DNA from: Rhodamnia argentea
Lineage: Eukaryota; Streptophyta; Magnoliopsida; Myrtales; Myrtaceae
DNA: 64,000 nucleotides
Assembly (NCBI RefSeq): GCF_020921035.1
Contig: NC_063150.1
Span: 12,896,001-12,960,000, forward strand
Direction of reading: 5' to 3'
Part shown: positions 11,801 to 24,800 of the stretch, in pieces
Layout of the letters: each line of letters opens with the position of its first letter
How positions within the stretch are numbered: the first letter of the stretch is position 1
The notes under the pieces: generated by a model
What the model was told of the DNA's origin: nothing
Seen by the model: the letters and a program-made list of their open reading frames with translations, nothing else
The model's database searches: none
Position numbers and translations under genes: made by a program

Positions 11801-13421
11801 AGATAGCCGCGTATTCTTAGCGTGTGGTTCTCACTATTAGGTCGTGAGCACAAGCAGTATGTCTTTGTAGCAAGAATCTTTGTCACGATCGCCTTGTTTG
11901 AATATGTTCTGCAGTTGAGCATTATGGTTTCGAATATCTCGGAAGACTGACTTAAAGTCCAAGGGTTAAAGTGTAGGGGAAGTACCATGGATCATCAAGA
12001 AAGTTGTATAGTGTACGAAGCTAGCTAGCATCCTAAAATTACATTAAGAGCACTGAATTTCCCAGGAATATCTTAGGGCAATTAACAACTCCTCAACATG
12101 TGCTGCTACTATATGAGTTAATCAACCACGGACGGAGGTCTATTTCAGAGTATTGACAACTGTGGATGTTTCTTGCATTTCTTTCATGTAGTTTTGGTCC
12201 CAGGATCTTCTGTAAACAAAAGAAGCATTAATGCTTCTTGGCTTATGGCAGTGTTGTCATGAAATGAGAGATGATGGTTATTAGTTAAAGTTTTCTTTTA
12301 GGGGAAAGACCGGATAGATGAGGGTTGTGATTGTGATTGTGATTGTGGCTGATGGAAACAGGATAAATTCATGGATGAAACGCTCAAGTCAATACAGGTG
12401 GGGCTGGGGAATGGTAGTCCCTCATACAAAGGAAGAAAAGCACAGTATCAGAGATCTCTGCTTACTTATGCCAATTGAAGTTAATTCTATCAAATACTCC
12501 TGAACCTTGTAAATGCTGGTAGAGCTTTCTACTCTGTGATTACCAGAAAACCTGCATTCAAGGCGAGCGGCTGCATATAGCATTGGCCAATAGCATATTG
12601 TTTGCCATCCTTTTTGGCAGAACAATAACAAATCATCTGTATCTCTAGAAGACGGGCCAACTAACTGAATTTATGTCTTTTCACTCTCTACCGTTTTCAA
12701 GTTCAAGATCCTGAGGAGACTTACTAAATCCGCTGAATATAGTAGCTCTACTTGATTAGGGAACTGTGGGAAAAATTTAGCCTCTGTAATGTTTGATATA
12801 AATTTCGAATATTTTCTTTTTTATTTGAATTTTATAATTCACATTATATTATATTATATGTTCAATTTCTTAATTTATTGAATTTTTATTTATCCTATTT
12901 GTATTTGAATTCTATTTATTATTAAATATGTTCTTTCTATTTTTTTAAAGAAAATAAAATTCAAAAGAATTCAAAAAGATGAACGAGGTTTCTGTTACTT
13001 CCTGTTGTTTGTAGTTAAATTTCTTGTTCTCTGCTTTAACAGACTGAGTTTATATATGCCACAGTTGTCTGCTCTCAAGCAAGAACTTGAAGAGGCAAAG
13101 CAAGCAGTGTTGGAGTCGGAGAAAAAGCTAAAATTCAAAGAAGAGACGGCGGCGGCGGCCATGGCAGCAAGAGATGCAGCTGAGAAATCACTGAGGTTGG
13201 TGGATCTGAGGGCGTCGAGACTAAGAGACAGAGTAGAGGAATTAACCCGTCAGCTTGAAGAGTCCGACCTTCAGGGAGATGCAAGGAGGAACCGCAGTGG
13301 ACGACCGAGATATGTATGTTGGCCCTGGCAGTGGCTTGGGTTGGACTTTGTGGGTGTTCAAAGATCAGAGACACCGCAAGAAAACTCCAATGAGATGGAG
13401 CTTTCCGAACCCTTTTTATAG
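8892..13421 (+). CDS. Long coiled-coil protein, homologue of uncharacterised At3g49055
   Basis: Five exons: 8892-10325, 10420-10496, 10774-10885, 11036-11152 and 13065-13421. They use GT-AG junctions, phases close, and the product is 698 residues. It starts with a short acidic leader (Met-Ala-Ser then many Asp/Glu), followed by near-continuous heptad-rich coiled coil rich in Glu, Lys, Arg and Leu from about residue 35 to 660. A non-coiled insert near residues 165-200 contains SGLPAVAYGVIKRTNEIVEE. The tail ends with a hydrophobic YVCWPWQWLGLDFVGV segment before a polar end. This order matches the plant family annotated as 'uncharacterized protein At3g49055', from memory. Similarity to myosin or paramyosin tails only reflects coiled coil. 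Function is unknown; the conserved Trp-rich tail could bind a membrane or partner (inference). The last intron is about 1.9 kb. Confidence 0.85.
11153..13064 (+). other. Large last intron of the At3g49055-like gene
   Basis: At about 1.9 kb this intron is far longer than the gene's other three (94 to 277 bases). It contains a local imperfect duplication (AAGCCTCCCTCATTCTCCAT near 11662 and AAGCCTCCATCGTTCTCCAT near 11773) and a very AT-rich block at about 12780-12965. Both look like inserted repeat DNA. No coding segment was recognised within it. Confidence 0.5.
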
Positions 13422-15766
13422 GAACAGCTCTGAAACTACGGTTATATTGTGATCTCACAGAAGCGGTGGTGTCAAGTGGCAACTTTTTTAGCGACACTCG
13501 TGCCGGCCCTGGGCTCTCCCCCGTAAGGATCAATTCTTCCAAAATTGAAATTAGCTAAGACGGACGGCAAAATGAACCCATGGGCGCGCTGCAATTTGCT
13601 GTCAAATGTAACACTACATTTTCATCTTTTGCTTACTTGTAAATTCCAATACAGATTAGAGGATTGTGTTGTTCTCACACGTCTCAACTTGTTTCATGGG
13701 ATTGGATTTACTATGTTCGGCCATGGTCGGTGCAGATAATGGGACCGGAAGATGCTTTCTCATTTCGACCGGATGAGTTTACTGCCTTACCTTCGAGGCT
13801 TAATAGCATAAGATCGCTACAGGGGGAGATTGCTGCAACCTCAGAACACTCGTTTACATAAAATCTCTGGTTGGAAAACTCCTCCCAAGGTTCTTCCAGT
13901 AGACATGGGAACATAAATGTTGAAGAGCCAGCAAAAGTCAAAAGTGAAGATTGAGTACAGATATGCAATCCCAGCACGTAAAGCCCTTTCGTCCGACTTT
14001 CTTTTAGTCTGCAAATGTTATTAGGATGTATATCTTAACAATTTAAAAGTCTCTGTATTCCCAAGTTCCATTTAAGGTAGTAAGTGGATGGAGAACATGC
14101 CTGTGTCATCCATAATTGACTTATTCACTTTATCCAAGATTTCTTCCTATCCTTCACACAGCATTAGCACTAGAGAAAGAATCAATTTACCGGAATATGA
14201 TGTGAGAGAATGTGAAAAAGATTTTCTTGGGAAAATTCACACCCATTTTACTCAAATTCTTCCTGGCCTTTATTACCGAGAAGGCAGGTACACTATAGGG
14301 ATCACGGAACACCTCAGGTGGCCGATACACATGGCCATTTCTCAATGATACATCATGGAAATAAATTCTCTTATATAAGTAGACATGTACAAAGTAACAT
14401 TAGTAAAATAAAATGCCCTTGGACCCTTGGTTTGGTTAAAGGTGTTAACCTCACCAAGAAATGAAGGATTTCTCTCCTACGGGAGCCTCTGCGACCTACC
14501 CGTTTGATATACAGGGACAATAAGCTCCACGAATGCGTTCCTTATTTTAAAGTATCGATGCCCACATGCGCCGCACCCTCAATTGCTGGTTAAATATTTT
14601 TTTTCTTTGAAAGGTAGGAAATACCCTCGAAATTTAACGTCCCAAAGTTCAGACAAAATAGTTTAAGGACATACTTAGGTCGAATGCAATTCCTACGTAC
14701 TGTTACAATGCATAAAGCAGACAAGTTGACATGACAATCTGGAAAAATTCCCTCACTTACTGATTAGGTACATGCGGTGCACGTCCAACTTAGGATCATC
14801 ACCGAAATCACTGTGACATCTAGAAAAATTTTCTTACAGAGTCCAAAATCCCAAGGATATCCAGAGAAATCCATTTTGCTCTCGTTGATTACCCTTGTGT
14901 TAGTCCAGAGCCAGTTAGATTGCATCCGACGTCACCTCATTTGCTTGGAAATAAACCCAATGATATTTCTCCCATCTTTTTGGAAAGGATGCCGAGGACC
15001 GTATTCTTCAGTGATTTCTCGGTATAACTACAACCGAAAGAACCTGCACAGTTTTAGTGTAGGGACATGCACAACCTATCTAGCTTGCTAGTCCTCTAGT
15101 GAACAGAGTATCCCTTCTCTACGGAAAATTTATATGCATGCGTGCATGCGGGCGTGCGTGTGTGTGAACTTTAGAATTTGGGTCTGTACATTTTAGCTCT
15201 GTAGAGAGACGCTGCAGGGTAGAGGACAAGAAAGCGTGTTCTTAATTCACTGTTTTGGTCCCTCCCATTCAAAATGTCTCTTTCACAAGAGAAGATCAGG
15301 AAGCTGCTCAAATCAGCCATTGAAGAACTTCCATTATATTAGTCATGAATAGACACTCCATCTTACTTACAAGTTATAAGGAGATAACAAACACAATAGT
15401 GATAAATAGATGCGCGGCAAAGACTTGGCGGTAGTAGAAAGATGAAGCAAACATAACCATATTCGCACGTCTCAGAATATGAAACATTCCATGTCATCTG
15501 TACAAGTACTCTGATACTTGTAGCTCAACAACAGCAGAGTACGATGATGCAAAAAGCTCAATCCTCTCCTACTATAGTGCTTTACCAAACAAGATCATAT
15601 TCAGTAAAAGCATCTACACAAACAACAACAGCAATATCACACGGAAAACACTGTCACGCCATGGAATTGCAATACCAGGCAGTGAGCTTTTCTCTAATTC
15701 CAGGTCTGAAGCAGCTCTCAAATGGTGAAGTCTCGATTCTGCTAGAACAGCAAAATTCAAAAAAAC

Positions 15767-15799
<33 letters not shown>

Positions 15800-15844
15800 G
15801 GAAGGCTCGAATTGAACTCACCACAGATGCAAGGATCTTAAGTT
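13422..15844. other. Region between two convergent genes; 3' UTRs, no gene recognised
   Basis: This separates the plus-strand At3g49055-like gene from the minus-strand cwf21 gene. It should hold both 3' UTRs. A GT/GC alternating tract lies at about 15130-15170 and a (GA)n tract at about 15768-15797. Open frames here are short and show no domain. Confidence 0.45.
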
Positions 15845-18800
15845 TCAATGCCTGCTGCGGTGTTCCCCCCTATCATTCTCTGACCTCCTCCCACTGGACC
15901 TGGAACCATCATATCTACTGCCTCTCTTGGAGGCATCCCCTTTGCTGTCTGTCTGGTAATCTCTATATCCTCGCTGCTCATCTTCTCTCCGAGTGTTCTT
16001 CTGTTCCCCAGAATGTTTTCCCTGCCTTTCATTATTTTCTCCAGAAGCTACATTTTCTCGCCCTTCCTCCTCCCTTGCATCATATCTCCTACTTTTAGAA
16101 GGTCGATCATCTCTACTATGCCTTGCAGAATAACCATGCTCTTCATCTCTCATGTGCTTTCTTCCAGCACGCTCTCTTTCATCTCTGCCATGCCATCTCT
16201 CTCCACGTGCCCTCTCATCTCTGTCATGCCATCTTTCTTCAAGTTCCCTCTCATCTCTGCCATGCCGTTTTTCTTCACGACCCCTTTCATCTCTATCACG
16301 ACGTCTTCCTTCACGATCCCTTTCATCTCTCTCAAGCCATCTTCCTTCACGATCCCTTTCATCTCTGTCAAGCCATCTTCCTTCATGCTCCCTCTCATCC
16401 CTGTCAAGCAGCCTTTCTTCTCTTTCCTCCCTTTCATCTCTGTCATGCCGCCTTTCTTCTCTTTCCTCATAGTCATCATTGGCTTTCCTCCCACTCATCT
16501 GTAATTGATCCTCCTTTTCATAACTTCGACCTCCCATGTCATTCCAATCTTCACGCCTTCCTTCAGATCTACGAGATCTAGAGTAATCAACAAACTGATC
16601 TCTCTCATCCTTATATGTTCGTGTCTTCACTTCAGACTCGGATTTTTTATCCTTCCTATGTTCCAAGCTGTGCTCTCCCTCCCTCAAAATGTCCTGAGAT
16701 TTTGATTCTTGCAGGTTATCCCTGGTGTCACCATCCAAACTGTTGCCCTTCTTTCTTTTGTCAGTCTTATCCCAAGATTCATTGAGAGTTTCCTTCCTTG
16801 ATCTGTCATCATTTTTATCTCCAGATCTCAACCCTTTTCCTTCTCGATTAGGCACATAGCCAGCCATGTTCTTGACATCAGCATGACGTATACTCTTGCC
16901 AGTATCATCACTAGCTTTTGCACGTCTGCGACCATCAGTGCTACTGCCAGAGTCAGTATCACTGTCACTCCCACCAGTATCATCACTGCTACTATCATCT
17001 GCTGAAGAAACTGGTGCTCTTTCGACTGCCCTTTGTTTTCTTGTTATTCTGCCGCTTCTCCCACCAAAACTGCCATCAGAGTCCCCATCATCAGAGTCAT
17101 GTCTCCGACTCCGAGCTTTATCTAATTTCTTCTCTCTCCCAGAACCTGAGTCATCATCAGTATCATCCCTCCTCTGCTTCTTCACTTTATCAAACTTTTT
17201 ATGCTTTCCCACAATGACTTCGTCAGATTCACTGTCACGGTCTTCATCATGCCTCCTGCCGCCTTTCCTTCGTATGTCTTCACCCAATTTTCCAGAATTC
17301 TCGGAATCGGAATCACTTCTTCTACGACCTCCACTTCGCTCGTTAAATTTTGCAGGTTCACCTGCCCTTGTTTTCACCTTACGATCAATATCAGACTCAT
17401 CCTCAGTGTCCTCATCTTTGCCAGTTCTGATATGGCGCTTTCCCTCCTTTGATTGATGCTTGGAGCCCTCATCAAAAGTATCATCCTCACTCGACTCATA
17501 CTTCTTCTGAGATTTCTTATTTTTCCGAGATTCCAGTTTGGACTGCATCTTGCCAACACCATCACTTTCAGAAGAATAGTCAGATTCATCAGACTTATAC
17601 ATCCTGGGTCTCTTGCTCTTTTGTTTCTTGTGCTTCCTATTAACATATTCTACCTCAGAATCACTTTCTGAGTCACTTCTCCGGCTATATTTGCGATGCT
17701 TCTTCTCAGTTGCTCTTGTCTGTTTCCTAATATCATCTGAATCAGAAGAATCATCATGTCTTCTTTTTCGGCCATTGTCATTCTTATGCTTCATATCCCT
17801 AGCACTATTTCTCTTATCATCTTTTCCAACTTCTTCCACCTGTTTTTTCGAACTGTAATCTCTATCCAGGAAAGCATGTTCAGGTCTCTCATGCTGCAAA
17901 ATCTTCTGCCCCACTTTAGGTTCATCATCAATTTCCTCATTACTTTGCTTAGTCAACCCTATACCCAAAGCAGCTCTGAATGTTTCCATCTGCTTCTCTT
18001 TTCTAGCAGCAATTTGGTGTGTTTGTGTATCAGAAACCCTGATCATGACGCATGATTATACCACAGGTTAGTTGTTGCAATGTGAAAAAAGGTAAATTAC
18101 GGAGCTGGCTTGCTAATTGGATGACAAAAGCATCACCAACTCTCTGAACTAGAGTAACATAACGTGGAAAAAAATTGTCATGAAGAGAGCATATACAGTG
18201 ATCAATTTAAGAGTCCCTTGACAAGAAAAAAACATTTGTAGTCCAAGACATATCTTAAGAATTGACACAAAAACCCCACGCCACAGGAGAGTTCTATTCA
18301 AGCAAGTATTTTTCTCCCTTCTCTAGAAAGTAGAGTTGAGCGACGAGCATAACTTGTTACTCTAGCAAAATGAGAAGCTTGGCCCAGAAACAAGTTGTTA
18401 GCCCAAACTCTTAGCTACAGTATGGACAAGCTCGCTTTCTTGAGGGGTTCCTTGAGAAAGACCATCCTGTGCAAACGAATAACGATAAGAAGAGACACTC
18501 ATACGACCAAACGACCGTTTGACTGCACAAGGACATGTGATATCATGCATATGCAGCATCATTCCTGATTATTCGGGATTAAATATTGATCAATATGGCA
18601 TACATCAAACAATCTTCCTGCATGTGACTCTGCCCTAAGATGGAGCAAAGAGTGGGGAACCTTTCGCTGGGTTTTGGAATTTGACATCAGGAAGTTTTTT
18701 CACACCAACCGACACCAATTCATTCCTAAATAATGATCATCCTTCACATGAGCATCAACTGTTATGTGAATTAAACTTTCAAAAAGTCATTTCATGTCCA

Positions 18801-19204
18801 CACACACGGGTGCACATGCACACGGAGATAGAGAGAGCGAACGCATACTTCTTTTCAGCAGCCACAATGGCAGTAGGACCTCCACTAGCTTCAGAAGCAG
18901 AGGCAGCTTCCAGAGTCCTCCTGGCCTCTTGCAGCTTCTCTGCAATCTCAGCTTCAGTGTATCCTTGATCAGTGAGCTTGTCTTCAAGCACAACAAGCTT
19001 AAGCTCTATCTGGCGTTTGCGATCATGCTCAAGGATGTCCTTGTTGGGCTTCTTGGAGACACCAGCTGTGCCCTGATCTCCCTCGAACCCCCTGGTGGTT
19101 TCAGCAACCCTCCCAGTTTTCGGCTTTACAAAGAACTTGTTTGTCTGGATGTACCCATTCGTCCCAGACCCTCTTGGGGTCTGTAACCCTATTCCGTTGT
19201 ACAT
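15845..19204 (-). CDS. cwf21-domain spliceosomal protein, SRRM2/CWC21-like (At3g49601 homologue)
   Basis: Two exons, 18849-19204 and 15845-18038, join in phase (the junction codon is Lys) and give 849 residues. The N-terminus [20 protein letters not shown] is the hallmark of the CWC21/SRRM2 family. A cwf21 helix (about residues 50-100, with [20 protein letters not shown]) follows. In yeast and human, this region binds the spliceosome near Prp8 and the exon. Exon 2 opens with [20 protein letters not shown], matching Arabidopsis At3g49601 from memory. The remaining ~700 residues are low-complexity: Asp/Ser/Lys/Arg-rich with many Ser-Asp and Arg-Ser pairs, then a perfect-period 12-residue Arg-Asp-Glu repeat, ending in an Arg/Ser-rich tail. 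Such RS/RD regions are substrates for LAMMER and SRPK kinases, and a LAMMER kinase is the next gene. The intron between the exons is about 810 bases. Confidence 0.9.
16130..16453 (-). repeat. Nine in-frame 36-bp tandem repeats coding a 12-residue Arg/Asp/Glu unit
   Basis: The unit has the form (G/E)-R-x-x-x-R-D-E-R-x-x-(E/G), seen for example as [12 protein letters not shown]. Nine units follow one another without change of period across 324 bases. Wobble and first-position differences between units show it is not a very recent expansion. The array lies inside the second exon of the cwf21 gene and is likely length-variable between alleles. Confidence 0.85.
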
Positions 19205-19520
19205 CTCTCACTTGAAATTCCTACATGGCCATCCATAAGGAAAATCACCACAGAGAAAAGACCTTAGAGAACAAAAAATACAGTAAAGGTGAATCGCAAT
19301 TCTTTCTTCAATCACACGCAAAAAAAAAAAAAATTAGAAACCTCACATCAAAACACGAGCCTTTCATCTACGGCTGGCAATTCCTCACACGATACAATAA
19401 CATAGCCTCAAAATGGTCAAAAAGCTAGCATATTCGGGGTGAGATTTTACATAGATTTTCAAGGATGACGTGTGGAAATCAAGCTTAAAAATTTCCTATA
19501 ATCCTCATTTCAAACAAAAG

Positions 19521-19529
19521 AAACCCTAG
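19521..19529 (-). promoter_or_regulatory. Telo-box-like motif (AAACCCTAG) in the cwf21 leader
   Basis: AAACCCTA is the plant telo-box, common near transcription starts of genes for ribosome and RNA-processing proteins. It lies about 320 bases upstream of the cwf21 start codon. A nine-base motif alone is weak evidence. Confidence 0.35.
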
Positions 19530-20699
19530 CTAGCTCAATCAGATCAAATCCAAACAGCTCGCAGCCTCCCTCACTCGCTGGCCTCTCGCTCTTCCGCCCT
19601 CCCCGGTCCTCTCGCTCGCCTGTCACTCTCTTGCCACTCGCAAGTTGTTAAATAGAAGCCGCAGCAGTCACGGCCGCCTCCGCGACCGCTACCGGACGCT
19701 GTTACTCCCGTGGCGAACGTCACCACCGCTATCCCCTCGCCGCGAAAGACGAAAACACAAAGAGAAGACACATGCACACGGACAAACAATAAAGAGGATC
19801 CGAAATCAACCGCGTCTCAACACTGCAAACTCTGCAATCAACAAATCAGACCCCACTTTCACGAGAACCAAAGCCTTTACCCCTTCTCCAAAAACCTCGC
19901 CTCAGCTGGCTATCGGATGCGGACGATGTTGAAGGTGCCTGCACAGAGCACCGCCTCGCCGGTGTTCGCCTGTGGCGACTCTGGGACTCCGGTGACTCGT
20001 CGCCCTCGAAATGATGGATCCACTGGTACACCCGATCGCCTCTCTCCTCTCTCGCCCTCTGCTTTTGAATTTGACCTAGCGTTGCTGATTTATCCGGTGA
20101 GGTTCGGAGATTCTTCTTAGTGGGCTTTGATGGGCTTGCATGTTAGTTGGGCTTTGATGGGCTTTCAGTTTTTAATTGGGCTGGTTTAACGAGGCTGATA
20201 TCTCTGTCTATCTATTTTTATCGCGAAGACACCACTATATAACTGAAAAAAAAAAAAGTATCGCAAATATTGAATTTGTTGCATTATCCACAGAAATAGA
20301 AAAAATTTTCCACTTAAACAAACATTTACCGCTCACCCAGAACATGTATTTTGATGTCTTCACCTTAATTACTAGCATTTTAACATATTAGGGCATCTCA
20401 TTAGTAAACCGACCTAGGCCGATTCATCAGATTTTGATATTATCGACCGTTTTTTGTGTATATGCAGAAATTTTCTCATTATCACAATGGATCCTAAAAA
20501 AAAAAAGGAGTTTATATCGAGTTAAATATATACTTTGACTTACATCAATTAATATCATTTAATCATTTCAACTAGAAGAATCGTTTTTTTTTTTTAAATT
20601 GTTTTCAGACAACATGATATATTCACCATAAAAAGTATTCATTCACAATTTTTCTAAATCTCTATTTCGATAAGATATTAGAATGGGCCTCACCCAATA

Positions 20700-20885
20700 T
20701 CGCTGCAAAATCTAAAGGGCGGATGAATATGTGCCAAAAAATCCAATGACCATATTGAACAAGTTAAAAGTTTAAGGATGATATTGTGCATTTGGTTAAA
20801 GTTCATGGACCATGTTGAACAAATTTATTATTTTAGGGATGACAGTACATATTAGGCCAAAATTCAAAAAATATTTGAGTCATTA
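20700..20885 (+). repeat. Dispersed repeat, family B (copy 1)
   Basis: Units of the type TTCATGGACCATGTTGAACA followed by an A-rich piece and GGATGATATTGTGCAT recur here two to three times. The same phrases appear at about 55310-55665. No coding capacity. Confidence 0.6.
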
Positions 20886-21478
20886 TCCCTAATCTAAATT
20901 ATCTATGCAACATGTCTTGCGGCTAACAAATCATTTTAACATTATTATAGTTCTTTAAAAAGGAATTGTCTTTTTTTTTTGTAATTTTGTTATCCATCAT
21001 CAAAGTAATGACAATGGCATCTATCCTCTCATATGCCTCCTTTGGATTTTTACCCCCAAAGCCCCTTTCACATGCTGAGATACTTACGACTTTTGTTTTG
21101 AACTAGCTTTGTAAATTGCAAAAACGAAAGTGTAAGTATTTCAGCACCCTTTTTCATTTATTTCAAATGCTATTGCGCATGTTGTTTATGGCGATAGCAA
21201 AGTATATTGAGTTATGTATTGCATTGATTCATTTACAATGGATAATGAACAATTACAAACTAATTTAAATAAGGGTTTCCTCTAATTTAAATATTGCAAA
21301 TCACATATGTCAACAGTTATTTGATTTTTTTATTTTATTTTATTTCAATTAAATATATTTTTTGAAATAATTCAATTTTTCTTTTAACGTGCTAAGTTTT
21401 TTAATCTATTTAATTTTGACAAGTAACAGCCTTTAACTCGTATCTTCATTTCTTTAGTCCCTCGTTCCCCGTGAGTGA

Positions 21479-21486
21479 TGACGTCA
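21479..21486. promoter_or_regulatory. Palindromic TGACGTCA (bZIP C-box) upstream of AFC2
   Basis: An exact eight-base palindrome, about 325 bases before the AFC2 start codon. TGACGTCA is a classic high-affinity site for TGA and other bZIP factors. Its position fits a promoter, but use is not shown by sequence alone. Confidence 0.4.
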
Positions 21487-21809
21487 TAATCTTCGAGATG
21501 ACAAAATTACCCTCAACAGTAGCTCAATTTCACGAACCAGCCTCTCTCGCGCTCAGCATATTCCAAAGGAAGGACCCTCTGTGAATGATGCTAACCAAAC
21601 CCAAACCCCGGGTACGCGTCCCTGGTCCTTAACCATGGTTAAATGAGATTCACCGAACCGACGGACGAGATCAGCTCCGAGAAGCCGATCCGACGGTCGT
21701 CGAGCTCGCGCAAAGAACGGGGGCTCAAAATTGTTCCGCTTCTGCAGGATTCGATCTATGTAGCTCTCCCGATGATCGGTTGAATCGAGACGATTCCGAA
21801 GCAATTTAG

Positions 21810-24800
21810 ATGGAAATGGACTATGTGTCCGAATTCCCTCACATTCACACGGATCGGCGTCCCAGGAAGAGGCCGAGGTTAGCTTGGGAGCCTCTTCCGA
21901 AGGTATAGAATGTTGTCTTTTTTGAGAATTTTAGCTGCTTGCTTGGTGAAATTTTTTCGTTATTGTGGTTTATGGTTGCCGTTCTTTTGTTTCTGATGGA
22001 TTTTTGAGAAATTAATTTGGTGGGGTTGTGATGGGGCAATGAACTGAACTTTCATTGGATTCGAAATCGTGTTGTTCTTGGGGGATTCATCTTTCTTTTG
22101 TTTGGGGGGGGAGGTGTTCTGGGATATTTGAGATGGGTTTTCTGTGGTTAGACCTGAATCTTGCTGCACGTAGATGTTTTGGCCTTGTGTGAGGTTGATA
22201 GCGTTTGTATATCGGCGGTTTATGGCGAATGATGGGTTGTAATTCTAATGAATTTCCCGTCTTAAAGTCTAAAACTTGTCATGGTAAAGCGAGTTTCATG
22301 GGCTCGGAGAAATATTGCTGACGAATTTGAAGTTTAATTGGAATTCTACCTTGAAATGGTAGTTCATTGTATAGAGGAATCAACTTAATCATTCTTTGTT
22401 AAGAATTTCTGAATGTGTGTATGTGTAGGCATGCATTTATGTCTAAATTACCGAAATTCAGATGTATAGTGGGACTATCGAATGCCTGGTCTTTGCTTTG
22501 TTCAATTTCTAGTTTTTGGAATAGATTTGATTGGAATAATGGAAAATAGGAATTTTTTGCTGTTCGATAGATGACTTACTTTTTTGTGTGTCTCACTGAT
22601 TTTGTATGTTTCCTGTTAATGATATTTGATGATGCAATATCTTGATGGGTTATGTTTTTGGGAAGGGTGGGTTTCCGGTGTCATGTTTGTTTAGTGTGAG
22701 TGTGAATGGATGGCTGTGTGTAGGCTCAGTCAGGAGTTTTTTGTGGGCAAGAGCTTGGGAATGTGACAAGCTATGGACCTCCCAGAGTACTCCCGGACCA
22801 TGCTAGTCTTTTTGTAAGGGGATTGGATCAAAAGGGCTCTCCCCCATGGCGAGATGATGACAAGGATGGGCATTACATGTTTGCAGTTGGAGATAATTTA
22901 ACTTCTCGCTGTAATTACACTCAAACTGGGGTTTCCTCCTTTTCATATCAAATATATATCACATTGATAGTCAATTGTTCCTTTTCAGTTTCTAACAGTC
23001 ATTTCTATACATCACATTCGGAACTAAATTTATCAAAAAATTTTTATAGGGAAAGAAACATTTTTCTCAGAATCCCAATTTTCAGAGATTAACAGACATT
23101 CTTTCCCTGTTGCTTCTTTTTATCTCCCACATTCACTCTTAAAATGGAAGTTTGACTAGAAACACGTCCTTCGATATGGCAAAGTCAACACATCTTCATT
23201 CTACACTCACCCTCGCCTGAACCCCCTTTCTCTCTCGTCTACGTCAGGGTGCCGTTAAAAAGTTTCATTCTTTCATCTTGTTCATCCTTTTCTTTCCTTT
23301 TTATTTTCTGTCTCAAGTCTTTTATAGATTATGGTTTCTATACAATATATTGTACTTGCAATACTGATTTCTCCCTTGTCCCTGCAACTGCAGATAAAAT
23401 CAACAGGAAAGTTGGCGAAGGTTAGTTGCTGCATTTATATTAAGTCCTTTTGCATCAGGGATTTATGTTCTAACAGACCTTCTTCAAATGCAGGCACTTT
23501 TGGACAGGTTCTGGAGTGCTGGGATAGAGAAGCTAAGGAAATGGTTGCCATAAAAGTTGTGCGAAGCATTAAAAAGTATCGCGAAGCTGCAATGATAGAA
23601 ATAGACGTGCTCCAGTTGCTTGGGAGATATGACAGAACAGGCAGCCGGTGAACGCATCGTGCCTTAAGCGCTACCTTGCTATGTTGTTTATGCTGCTTTT
23701 GGTCGATATAAAATTAGTGTGGCTGTTCATTCTTTGCAGATGTGTTCAAATACGGGACTGGTTTGACTATCGTAACCATATCTGCATTGTAAGTAGTGTT
23801 TTGACTTGGAAGATTGGAATTATCTATGTGCTATAGGGCGAAAACTTTACAACTGATTGAATGGTCTTGACAGGTGTTTGAAATGCTTGGACCAAGCTTG
23901 TTTGATTTTCTTCGGAAAAACAGTTATCGCCCATTTCCAGTTGATCTTGTTCGGGAACTTGGCAGACAGCTTTTGGAGTGTGTAGCATGTCTGTGGTTGT
24001 TACTTATTTAGTCTCTATTGTCATTATTGGAGCTTCCACCGCAGTTCCTAGATTTAGCTCACAAACTATCTTTTTCATTAGGGGTCTTTGAATCTCTGTC
24101 TTTGTTATTCTCATATTAAAAAAGAAAAATTATATACTTTTAGCTTTATCATAAACTGTTGATGCCATAGTTATGGAGGCTTGTTTTGAGTTTGGTTGGA
24201 ATAGAATTCTGTTTCAAGGAAAACATTTGCCAAAGTTGCTTATTCTGGTTGGATTGTAAATGTTGCAGTTATGCATGATATGCGCCTCATTCACACTGAT
24301 CTAAAGCCTGAGAACATACTATTTGTATCGGCAGAGTATGTGAAAGTACCTGACTACAAGGTATGTCTTCCTTTATCAGCTTTGGGCCCTCTTAGTTCCT
24401 TATACTGGATTGTATGCGGTCTTCCCATTTTACTCTTTTGTTCCTGGTATCATTTGGCCTCAAATTGCGTCTCATCTGCTATGCAGGCTACATCTCGATC
24501 ACCAAAAGAAGGAAATTACTATAAGAGGTTGCCAAAGTCAAGTGCTATTAAGGTCATTGATTTTGGAAGCACTGCTTATGGGCATAGAAGTCACAACTAC
24601 ATTGTATCAACCAGGCACTACCGAGCGCCAGAAGTTATTCTTGGTAACAGCGGTTCTTGGGTGTCATCGCCTGGTTATTTTTGTCCGAGAGGGTGATTCC
24701 CGTTGGTATAAGACGGCTATGTAAGCTTATAAGATTTTTGCAGGGATTGGATGGAGTTATCCTTGTGATATATGGAGTGTTGGTTGTATCCTGGTGGAAC

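Larger units (their letters stand above)
19205..21478. other. Divergent promoter region between the cwf21 gene and AFC2
   Basis: The cwf21 gene starts to the left (minus) and AFC2 to the right (plus). 19500-20110 is GC-rich with CT-rich tracts and probably holds 5' UTR sequence of the cwf21 gene; its open frames on both strands look like GC-rich leader and not protein. 20120-21470 is AT-rich and includes a dispersed repeat at about 20700-20880. Confidence 0.5.

Noticed and set aside
16013..17858. Several long plus-strand frames rich in Ser, Leu, His and Phe
   Set aside because: They are antisense shadows of the low-complexity RS/RD-coding exon of the cwf21 gene.
19645..20120. Plus-strand frames of 95-136 codons
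   Set aside because: GC-rich leader/promoter sequence; no domain, and Pro/Arg/Ser bias as expected from CT-rich DNA.
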